Positions 8,239 through 15,434 of a stretch of DNA of 20,339 nucleotides are shown one piece after another (position 1 is the first letter of the stretch; every line of letters begins with the position of its first letter). The stretch comes from Nemertoderma westbladi (taxonomy: Eukaryota; Xenacoelomorpha; Nemertodermatida; Nemertodermatidae). The stretch spans positions 1-20,339 of the forward strand of contig JAUCBJ010000940.1 of assembly GCA_032718475.1 (NCBI GenBank), written 5' to 3'. Below the pieces are notes generated by a model. That model saw only the letters and a program-made list of their open reading frames with translations, was not told where the DNA came from and searched no databases. The translations under genes and the position numbers were made by a program.

Positions 8239-9213
8239 TTACAATGTAGTAAAGCTTTGCCCATTTGCATCATACACGATATTATTTTCGTTGTGATGAT
8301 TAAGTGTATATTGACAGTTTACTGGAAGAGTTGAAGATGATCCAGGGGCAGGAAGAACATTTGAATAGTTTAGATGATTGTTGTCATCATGTATTGCTCT
8401 AACAATCATGCTGTGGATGTCCGATTTAAGTATAGATTTTCTTGCTGGAGGTGAGTTTCAGCTCTGAAGCAATCATCTTTGCCCAGAAATAGTCGGGGTC
8501 GTCATCATTACTCCTCTCAGTTTTCAGAGTTTTAATAGCTAGGTGCATTAATGCTTGCTTGTCAGACTCTTCTGCTTCATTCCTTCTCCGGCGTTTGACT
8601 CCTACTTTCGTTGGTGTGAAGCGGTTTGATGATGGTCCTAAAGGAGTTAAATTATTAGAACTGGAATCAGAGGTGCTGGTGTTAGCATTAAGTGCGTCAA
8701 ATGTTCCTAAACCTTCTTGATCATCGCTTTCCAGATTAGAAATGGAGGCATCTATTTCCATCACTCCAAATAGAAAAGAAAGGTCCTTCCTTATAATACT
8801 TCCAATTGGAAATATATATATCATCAGGACTGACTGGCGCCAGCCAGACACCTCTGTTCGCGTGGTCTTTGCATGTTCACGTTTAAATATCGTTCTTAGA
8901 TTTTTAAAAAGTGCATATGCGTTGCAGACATGAAACAGTCTGTATCTAAACTTTTCAGTATCATCTGTAGCTCACCGTACAGGTGTTCGTGTAGTTTGCG
9001 CTTCTTATACTGAGCTGATCTTGTATTCCAGAGAACTTCATGTTCTCTGTAAAAGTCAATTAAAGTGACTGTTGACTGATCCGACCACTTAACAAAGATT
9101 GGTCTGCCATAACTTAGCACTTTATAAAAAGGGAATAGTGTCGGTGTGACCCACTTAGCAACGTTTTTATGGTTAGATTTTGCTACTTTATCAGAAGTTC
9201 TGGAATATGCTAG
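8239..9213 (-). pseudogene. MADF/BESS-type (Myb/SANT-like) DNA-binding protein, frameshifted
   Basis: Contains a MADF domain (TLIDFYREHEVLW and TRSAQYKKRK, from about 9063) of the family also called alcohol dehydrogenase transcription factor Myb/SANT-like. After YGEL the frame moves near 8965-8975; the domain's end (FKNLRTIFKREH) lies in another frame, which continues through a Ser/Thr/Asn linker and basic KRRRR to a BESS-like tail (DDPDYFWAKMIASEL). That frame stops at 8426, but after an A-run near 8436 the next frame stays open for about 66 codons to a stop at 8239 and continues the expected tail (SDIHSMIVRAIHDD). Upstream, the frame is open to a possible splice acceptor (TTTACTCATTTTATAG, exon from 9213). 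Such proteins occur as host regulators and as accessory proteins of PIF/Harbinger transposons. Two breaks suggest a decayed copy; sequencing indels or unusual splicing could also explain them. Confidence 0.7.
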
Positions 9214-10140
9214 CTATAAAATGAGTAAAAATTAGAAATTAAAGAGATAGCTAGTTTTTTTTTCATTTAAAATAGCGAGTAAAAAAAAATTTTTTTTTTG
9301 AGATTATAAAATCGCTAGTATATTTAAAATAATATACAATATAAATTATGTTAAAACAAATTTAATACATTTAAATTGATATGAATGAAAGAGTTATGGA
9401 TTACAGAATATGTTTCTAATTAGTTTGTTAATCCATTCGATATTTGCATTTGAGAGCCTTTAATAATTCATTGAATCCATTCAATATTCTAAAAAAAAAT
9501 ATATATTATATTCTAATATAAAGTGTATAATTCTAGTATTCAAGTATAATTCTAATACAAATATTCTAGAACACTAAATTGTTTTATTTCTATCACTACA
9601 TACGATTTGCTACCATACATTAAAAAACAATTTTTTTATTATTACTAGCTATTTTAAATTAAAAAATTACTAGCTATATATTCTAGAACAATAATTTTTT
9701 TATTTTATTTTTGTTCTGGAATAGTGTATATTATATATTTTTTGTTCTAGAACTCTTCACTGTTGCCATGGTAACAATGATTTATGTTATAAAAATGCAG
9801 TTCTATACGGAACTGTTACCAAAAGTTTAATAAGATACATCCAGAAATGCATAATTATTTTTAAACTAGCTACCGGTAGTTTTTACTACTTTTTTTTATT
9901 ATACAAGGCATATTTCATTGAGGATTAAATTATAATTTGAATGTTTTTACTAGCTAATAAAAAGTAATAGGTAACACAAAATCAAAATTACTAGCTATCA
10001 TCTTACTGTCAGAAGGTCAAATATTTGTTCTAGAACAAAAAACCTCTTGATAAAAGCTATTTTTCACAAGAAAAAATTGGACTTCTGGATTTCTTCACAA
10101 AAACCCTCTTTAATACTGTTTAATTAAATTTGATTACCCC
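9214..10140. other. Very AT-rich intergenic block with recurrent CTAG words
   Basis: Long A and T runs with no plausible gene. Exact ACTAGCTA occurs six times on either strand (9248-9255 reverse, 9644, 9669, 9865, 9949, 9990). The palindrome TTCTAGAA occurs four times (9564, 9681, 9745, 10028), with a fifth outside the block at 10747. It lies upstream of the minus-strand MADF remnant and could be flanking satellite-like DNA or a binding-site cluster. Confidence 0.7.
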
Positions 10141-10175
10141 GCTTTAATTCGCCCACGCAATTCCTTCAAGTTGCC

Positions 10176-10197
10176 GTAAAAGTTGAGCAACTTTTAC
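10176..10197. repeat. Perfect hairpin GTAAAAGTTG-AG-CAACTTTTAC
   Basis: Two perfect 10-bp arms around a 2-base centre, immediately left of the small fold-back element and built from the same GCAACTTTT modules. It is probably part of that element or of an earlier insertion. Confidence 0.85.
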
Positions 10198-10212
10198 AGC
10201 AACTTTTTTACG

Positions 10213-10298
10213 TGTTTACACGGAGCAACTTGATCGGCAACCTGGTTTGCTCTACAAGTTGCAGAGAAAGTTGCTCTAAAAGTTGCCACGTGTAAACA
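10213..10298. mobile_element. Small fold-back element related to 7460-7900
   Basis: Arms 10213-10231 and 10280-10298 are inverted repeats matching at 17 of 19 positions (TGTTTACACGGAGCAACTT against its partner). The word ACACGGAGCAACTTG is shared exactly with the left end of the 7460-7900 element, so the two belong to related families. The right end runs into AGGCC followed by TTTA, and a dispersed repeat starts there. No coding capacity. Confidence 0.7.
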
Positions 10299-10305
10299 GG
10301 CCTTT

Positions 10306-10387
10306 AGAGCACTATATTTTTTTAAAGTCAGAAAGTAAGTAAGTACCTGGAGATATCACAATAAGCCATTTATTGTTTGTGTCCACT
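10306..10387 (+). repeat. Direct repeat, left copy (partner 11381-11454)
   Basis: AGAGCACTATA, then GTCAGAAAGTA, then GATATCACAATAAGC and TTTGTGTCCACT occur in the same order and strand at 11381-11454, with small indels. The pair is about 1,075 bases apart and brackets the small basic ORF at 10866-11237. The similarity starts where the fold-back element ends. Confidence 0.85.
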
Positions 10388-10801
10388 GTCCCTTTTCAAG
10401 CCCTTTTTAGTCCGCTCTCGTCTGACCACTTACCAAGAAAGGGTTCTTTTTGCCCGCTCTGGTCTGTCTTCTTACCCAATAGAAAATGGGTTTTGCAAAC
10501 GAGACCCAAAAATTCACAATTGGGCTTGGCATCCGACGGATTCGGAATCAGCAGACTCGATTTAGCTTAAAACCGTTGGATGCCAGCCGTTACCCAAATT
10601 TGCCTTCGCCATCACTTTCTTGGCGTATTTCGAGGAATTGGTACCAGACTATAATGTTAATTAAACCCGTTAACTTAATTTATACGCCCTTATTTTAGTA
10701 GAGCGAATCAATGACCTTTAATATTATTTAACCAATGGATAACAAATTCTAGAATTTAATCTTAATATTTAAGTGACGCATATTATTCGTTTTGGTCACA
10801 A
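10388..10801. other. Upstream region of the small basic ORF
   Basis: Moderate GC to about 10630, then AT-rich. It contains a 12-bp inverted repeat with one mismatch (GGCATCCGACGG at 10528-10539 with CCGTTGGATGCC at 10573-10584) and a TTCTAGAA at 10747. Short ORFs in two plus frames at about 10373-10570 lack recognisable domains and are probably chance. Confidence 0.45.
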
Positions 10802-10807
10802 TATAAG
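10802..10807 (+). promoter_or_regulatory. Possible TATA box (TATAAG) for the small basic ORF
   Basis: TATAAG within CAATATAAGC lies 64 bases before the candidate ATG, which allows a short 5' UTR. The local sequence is AT-rich, so chance occurrence is likely. Confidence 0.25.
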
Positions 10808-10865
10808 CAAACAGTTTTGATTTGTAAAATAACTAGATACCATTAATTAGGAAACGTAAATAATC

Positions 10866-11237
10866 ATGCGTGAGATGGCGGAGATTGATAGTGACGATGG
10901 CGTGTTGGGTGAAGATCGTTTGTCGATTTCGAACTTGGAGGCCGCTGACGGAAAGAAGGATCGGGAAAGTAGGTCTACCAGTGGGAGAGACATGGAGAAA
11001 AGGAGACGGAGGAAGCGAAAGGGAAGTAAGAAATGGAAGGGAAAGAAGAAGGGAAAGATGAGCAGATCAAGGAGTCGCCGAGGTAAAGGGAGTAAATCAA
11101 GGAGTCGTGGAGGAAAGGGGAAGAAGAAAGGGAAGAGAGGAAGATCGAAGGGCCGCGGGAAGAAAGGAGCGGGAAAGTCGAGGTCGAATCAATTCGATGT
11201 TAAAGGTGGATGGGAGATGTTGATGAGAGGAAAATAA
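10866..11237 (+). CDS. Small acidic-head, Lys/Arg/Ser/Gly-rich protein (unknown)
   Basis: A 123-codon frame from an ATG with A at -3. Residues 1-30 are acidic and mixed (IDSDDGVLGEDRLS); residues about 35-106 are almost entirely Lys, Arg, Gly and Ser with SRSRSRRGKG and KSRSRGGKGKKKGK repeats; the end is NQFDVKGGWEMLMRGK. I do not recognise a family. The composition would suit a nucleic-acid-binding or nuclear basic protein, by inference only. The ORF is an island of G-rich sequence in AT-rich DNA, with non-repetitive, mixed-composition ends that argue for real coding. Against it, purine-rich DNA is naturally poor in stop codons and another frame is open for part of the length. An ATTAAA at 11361-11366 could serve as poly(A) signal. 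Direct repeats flank it on both sides. Confidence 0.5.
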   Translation: MREMAEIDSDDGVLGEDRLSISNLEAADGKKDRESRSTSGRDMEKRRRRKRKGSKKWKGKKKGKMSRSRSRRGKGSKSRSRGGKGKKKGKRGRSKGRGKKGAGKSRSNQFDVKGGWEMLMRGK

Positions 11238-11380
11238 TCATTAGGAATGTCATTACTTTAGGAAAATATTTGTTTACCTTGTAGGATTATTTTCAATAAC
11301 ATGTTAAGAAATTAGTTACAATTTCACGGAAATATATTAATTATAAATACTTATTTTGAGATTAAAAAGTGATAACTAAG

Positions 11381-11558
11381 AGAGCACTATAATTTTAAAA
11401 CGTCAGAAAGTACCCGGGGATATCACAATAAGCTATTTATTATTTGTGTCCACTTTCACAAGTTCCTAAAAGGTGCCACCCTGCTCCATAGCCCGGGAAA
11501 TTCAAATAATAGAAAGACGCAGTAAATTGATATATTTTTGGCGGTTAATTCAAATTGT
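11381..11558 (+). repeat. Dispersed repeat, fullest copy
   Basis: The left half (11381-11454) matches 10306-10387 and the right half (11457-11558) matches 6086-6206. The three loci therefore look like full and partial copies of one interspersed repeat of about 180 bp, all on the same strand. The right half carries TTTTGGCGGT followed by TAATTCAAAT. No terminal inverted repeats or tail are evident, so the type of element is not determined. Confidence 0.75.
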
Positions 11559-12189
11559 CATATATTTCTATTACAAAAGTACATAGTGAACTGTAAACTG
11601 TACATTTACGTACAGCGTACTTGTACAACTGCGACTGTAGTTTTGCACTGTTGGACTATGTCATATTATGTATGAAAGGAGCTAGGCCAGGTTTCATAGT
11701 GTAAAAATAATTACAGGATATTACTGGTGTCAAGGCTTTTACGGGAGGTTAACCCCACATCCGCTGCAAAGTGAGTTTGTTTGTAACTCTTGTGAGTGCT
11801 ATCGAGTGCCTTGGGATACCTGCCGCATAGCTATGTTGGACCTAGTGCGTGGTAAGCGCACAGTTCACTCGTACTGGACGCATCATAGTATGAATAGATT
11901 ATAGTTACTAGTTGGGGAATAATATTGCAGTACTATGGACGCACACACTCGCACTAAATGAACCGAATCTATTACAGACAGGGCATAGTCAGCACTAACC
12001 ATGTGGAAATCAAGTTGGTATTAAAAGTTGGCATTAAATGAATTAAGGGTAGATCAACTTCCTCATATAAAATAATAAAGTTCGTTGAGTCACTTCCGGT
12101 AGGACTAAATAAGCATTAAACGACCTTTCAAACAACATTAGAGTTTGTTATTAACCAATTAATCGGTTTTTTTCCGATATTATTACGTA
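11559..12189. other. Intergenic DNA, no gene seen
   Basis: Mixed sequence with short GTAC-rich words near 11600. A segment at about 11790-11825 (GAGTGCCTTGGGATACCTG) resembles the conserved tails of some SINE/LINE families in animals, but I cannot assign it. No ORF of note. Confidence 0.4.
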
Positions 12190-12622
12190 CTAGAAAGCCA
12201 GCAAGCTGGCTTTAAACGAACCTGCCCCTCAAACCAGTACCATGAGTGAGCGAAAATGAAAACACGATAATTGCCATCAACTCAACGAGAGAAACACCAG
12301 CTGCTGGTACTCATGTGGGCCTAGTAAGCTACTACTATTTATTGAATGGATAGCCCAAACTGCAGAGAAGTATATTACTTGCCAAATTTATTACTATATC
12401 ACTCTCCCAGACAGTAATCAAACATCAACTGTAAGTTTGTATAATGTATTACCCCACCAGATGAATAGCTCTTCCCAGTGAATCCTATGACAATAATCTA
12501 TAAGGTTACTCACTGCTATGTTAGGTGGGAGGGAGTTGATGATAATGAATGAGGAGGGACCCAACTAACACTACGTTTGTCTATGGAGGGTCTCCTTACA
12601 GCCAGATGGCTGGCTTTTCTAG
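12190..12622. mobile_element. MITE-like element with inverted GCCAGC/GCTGGC ends
   Basis: The left end (CTAGAAAGCCAGCAAGCTGG, from 12190) and the reverse complement of the right end (CTAGAAAAGCCAGCCATCTG, to 12622) align over about 28 bases with few differences. Each end is itself a small hairpin (left: perfect 9-bp arms AAAGCCAGC / GCTGGCTTT around AA, 12194-12213). CTAG borders both sides and could be a 4-bp target duplication or part of the TIR. The 433-bp body has no ORF, so it would be non-autonomous. Family unknown. Confidence 0.65.
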
Positions 12623-13427
12623 TTGAATCATATTATTCCGCAACTAAATAATTTACTCTTTTAGACGAATTTGCGCGTTTTTTTTTGCCGGACTAACAAA
12701 TTTTGTCGACGTTCTGTGCGAGATTGGCGATATTTGAAAAGATTCTGAGGCTCAAATATGTTGCTCAGATGACTGAATATCTCAAATAAAAAAGTTGGTG
12801 CATACTCGACGAGTTGAAATCGGTGAAATTCGACTTTAAATTTTCAAAACGGCTATTTTTCAGTGACCCCGTGATCGAAACGCCACAAAAAATATATAGT
12901 CTTGTGCGCAATCAAAATTTATGGAGAGTTTGTTATTAAAATTTTTACGTACCTGCTTGAGTTTTTGAGATATTGGATGGTTATACATACACACACAACC
13001 ATATCGTGTTTTTGAATGGCTCAACTCTTGACAAGAACTACCCTGGCTGTGACGGGATCTACGGATCCCGATTTATCCGTTTGGGTTTATCTATTTACGC
13101 GTCCCCGCCGTGTGTATGAAAAGGGTCAGTTAAGTTGAGAGTCCTGAAGTTCATATGTATAAAATATAATAAACGAGTAGTGCGAGCACGGTCAATAGGG
13201 TTAAAATGATATACCGGTAAATACTGATTAAATGATATGGTGACGGTAGTGGACGGTAATAGATGTTGCCGTTCCACCCTAACTGATCTGACTAACTAAA
13301 ACTGATTAAATGACACAATCAACTGGTAATATATATTGCACGGTTGGCCGCACTATACTACTCAGCCGATGCCTTCCCCCCATTGGCTAATAACCTATTT
13401 CACACCCTCTGCCCTGCGGTGGTGTTT
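12623..13427. other. Intergenic DNA, possible LINE 3' remnant
   Basis: No gene is seen. About 12780-13020 has a phrase typical of RTE-like LINE 3' ends (GAGTTTTTGAGATATTGG followed by an ATACATACACACACAACC stretch), but no coding remnant supports it. A perfect 7-bp hairpin (CGGGATC 13053-13059 with GATCCCG 13064-13070) follows. From about 13330 the sequence turns C/T-rich. Confidence 0.35.
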
Positions 13428-13450
13428 CCCCCCCCCCCCCCCCCCCCCCC
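13428..13450 (+). repeat. Poly(C) tract, 23 C
   Basis: An uninterrupted C23 run at the start of a C/T-rich, hairpin-dense segment. Its length should be considered uncertain because such runs slip. It may mark the edge of the LTR-side DNA or of a separate insertion. Confidence 0.95.
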
Positions 13451-13472
13451 GCTGCTGTTACTCTCCTCTCTC

Positions 13473-13823
13473 TCAGGGGTGTAACCCCTGACCCCTATTG
13501 TGTGTGTGTTCTCTGGGGTTTCTCCTTCCCACTTTGTTGGGGTCACACGAGGTTGATTAATCACCCTCGTGTTCCCCAATATTGCTTAACGGCTCACTTT
13601 ATGGGGTGGTTAGCGGAATTGAATAAGCTAACACTCCCCCCCATGCTATCTTCCCGGTGAGAAGATAGCATCCACCTCTAGTGCACTACAATTCCGCTGG
13701 ATCCCGATCTAGTATCGGGTGTGGGGTGGGTCTATTTTTCTTGGAGTCGGCTTTCCGGGCCGCTCCCTATGGGTACGATAATGCTACCCCGTCTTGGTAC
13801 AACTCTGCCTATCTTGTACCAAG
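13473..13823. other. Dense series of perfect hairpins (structured RNA/DNA candidate)
   Basis: Inverted repeats follow one another almost end to end: TCAGGGGT/ACCCCTGA (13473-13480 and 13484-13491); TTGGGG plus ACACGAGG pairing with CCTCGTGT plus CCCCAA (13537-13579); outer AGCGGAATTG/CAATTCCGCT (13612-13621 and 13689-13698) enclosing ATGCTATCTTC/GAAGATAGCAT (13643-13653 and 13661-13671); CCCGAT/ATCGGG (13703-13719); GGAG-CGGC/GCCGCTCC with one bulge (13743-13766); GGGTA/TACCC (13771-13789); CTTGGTACAA/TTGTACCAAG (13793-13802 and 13814-13823). No rRNA, tRNA or known ribozyme core was recognised. Orientation is unknown. It may be the R/U5 or distal part of the retrotransposon LTR. Confidence 0.8.
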
Positions 13824-14284
13824 ACATCTGGCGTCCCGTGTTGGACTGATCGTGCGCTTCTCTCACACAATTTTGCTTCCCCAACACTTTCGCCCTAACT
13901 CTCCTCCACTTTCACCCTAACTCTCGCATACTCTCGGACCTCCTCGTCCCTCACTCTGCCTCTTACTTTTCCCCTCCCCCACACTTGAATTGCGCCCACA
14001 CTCTCTCCACACTCCGCACTTCACACTCTGTTACTCATATCTCGCCCTATCTCACCCTCTCTTTTCTGACGAGCCTCACCCCCCTTTTGTGCCGTCGCAC
14101 TCAAGAAGTATGATGTCGTCAGCGTCTCGTCCGTGACCTACAGTACCATGGTCGATTAGTTCCCAGTCCCAGTAGCTAATTGGAAAAGGTTGTGCTTGAC
14201 TACGGTACGTACTTTATAATATACATACGTGATTTACTTATATAATTATTATAAGGTTATTATTATCATATGTTATATTATATG
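13824..14284. other. C/T-rich then AT-rich segment, possibly distal LTR
   Basis: 13824-14100 is strongly C/T-rich on the plus strand with CTCTC and CACTC words, and 14200-14284 is AT-rich. No gene. It may belong to the LTR, whose left end I could not place because the partner LTR and the target-site duplication lie outside the window. Confidence 0.4.
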
Positions 14285-14623
14285 CTCGTCTACGTAACGC
14301 GCCTCGTTCTCTCTCGGCCTTTCTCCCCTGGCGACTTCTTCCAGTCGCTTCTCCCCAGATCTATCCACTTCCAACTTCTCCCATGTGATATGTGTATCCA
14401 CCTCCCTGTCTACTAGATGCCGGCCGTTGTATTACACCGACTCGCCCTTCAGCCCCAGGTGGTCTACCAGACCTTCAAAGGCTACCTTGAAGGCTCTTCT
14501 GTAGCTCGGAGGTGATTCTAATATCCTTAATTTAATTTTTAAATTTGTGCTATTAACCCTACCGACCTTTCTGGTTACTATTTTATGATATATTGTGCTC
14601 TCTTATCTCTTACTATATACTAT

Positions 14624-14631
14624 ATTTTATA
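14624..14631 (-). promoter_or_regulatory. LTR TATA box (TATAAAAT)
   Basis: Minus-strand TATAAAAT within GGGGGATATAAAATATAG sits just downstream of the U3-like tandem array and is the strongest core-promoter signal in the LTR. In the other LTR the same site would start genomic transcription. Position and motif are seen; activity is inferred. Confidence 0.5.
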
Positions 14632-14722
14632 TCCCCCTGCCACTAATTCTTACTACTATCGCTACTCTACGCACCCTCTTACTAACTAGTTCTACAACTA
14701 ACTACTACTCATACTAGCCGGC

Positions 14723-15260
14723 ACTACGTACCCTCTTACTAACTTCCAACTCTACTCTTACTAACCGGTACTACGTACCCTCTTACTAACTCCTCTAACT
14801 CTACTCTTACTAACCGGTACTATGTACCCTCTTACTAACTTCCAACTCTACTCTTACTAACCAGTACTACGTATCCTCTTACTAACTCCTCTAACTCTAC
14901 TCTTACTAGCCGGTACTACGTACCCTCTTACTAACTTCTCTGACTCCACTCTTACTAACCAGTACTACGTACCCTCTTACTAACTTCTCTGACTCCACTC
15001 TTACTAACCGGTACTACGTACCCTCTTACTAACTTCTCTGACTCCACTCTTACTAGCCGGTACTACGTACCCTCTTACTAACTTCTCTGACTCCACTCTT
15101 ACTAACGGTACTACGTACCCTCTTACTACTTCTAACTCTCTTACTAACGGTACTACGTACCCTCTTACTGCTTCTAACTCTCTTACTAACGGTACTACGT
15201 ACCCTCTTACTGACTTCTGACTTAACTATCTAACTAGTGGTACTACGTACCCTCTTACTA
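14723..15260. repeat. 42-49 bp tandem array in the LTR, 12 units
   Basis: ACTACGTACCCTCTTACT recurs at 14723, 14770, 14819 (variant), 14866, 14915, 14964, 15013, 15062, 15110, 15152, 15194 and 15242. Spacing is mostly 47-49 bases, with 42-base units near the right end. Most units contain GGTAC-TAC-GTACC, an inverted repeat. Its place upstream of the TATA box on the minus strand fits repeated enhancer elements in U3. Confidence 0.93.
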
Positions 15261-15384
15261 CTAATTTCCTACTATCTAACTTCTATCTGCTTACTGCGTA
15301 CCTATTATGTACTATAATCACTTTCTCTTTATTTATTTTTTTTCTTATTTTATGTGTGGAAAGGGCGTCTCGCCCTCAATCCCA

Positions 15385-15392
15385 CCCCCCTC
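15385..15392 (-). other. Polypurine tract of the BEL/Pao element
   Basis: Minus-strand GAGGGGGG directly precedes the TG that starts the LTR and lies about 43 bases after the pol stop codon. This is the standard place for the plus-strand DNA primer of an LTR element. Confidence 0.7.
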
Positions 15393-15434
15393 AGTCCAAT
15401 ACTTTGGACAAATAAACACCACTCTTACTTCACT

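Larger units (their letters stand above)
14285..15384 (-). mobile_element. Probable 3' LTR of the BEL/Pao element (left end uncertain)
   Basis: On the minus strand the LTR starts TGGGATTGAGGG at 15384, right after a purine tract and about 50 bases past the pol stop, as expected for BEL/Pao. It contains a 12-unit tandem array (U3-like), a TATA box, and ATTAAA on the minus strand near 14530. The leftmost coordinate is a conservative composition-based cut; the LTR may extend to about 13430. TG...CA ends cannot be confirmed without the other LTR. Confidence 0.6.

Noticed and set aside
10373-10698. Short plus-strand ORFs upstream of the small basic gene
   Set aside because: Overlapping chance frames in two phases, partly inside a dispersed repeat.
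13473-13823. tRNA, hammerhead or other known ribozyme in the hairpin series
   Set aside because: No tRNA box A/B or cloverleaf and no hammerhead core (CTGATGA with GAAA) found on either strand by eye.
13681-13920. 79-codon plus-strand ORF in the hairpin-rich segment
   Set aside because: Low-complexity C/T-rich sequence with no domain; it overlaps strong inverted repeats and looks non-coding.
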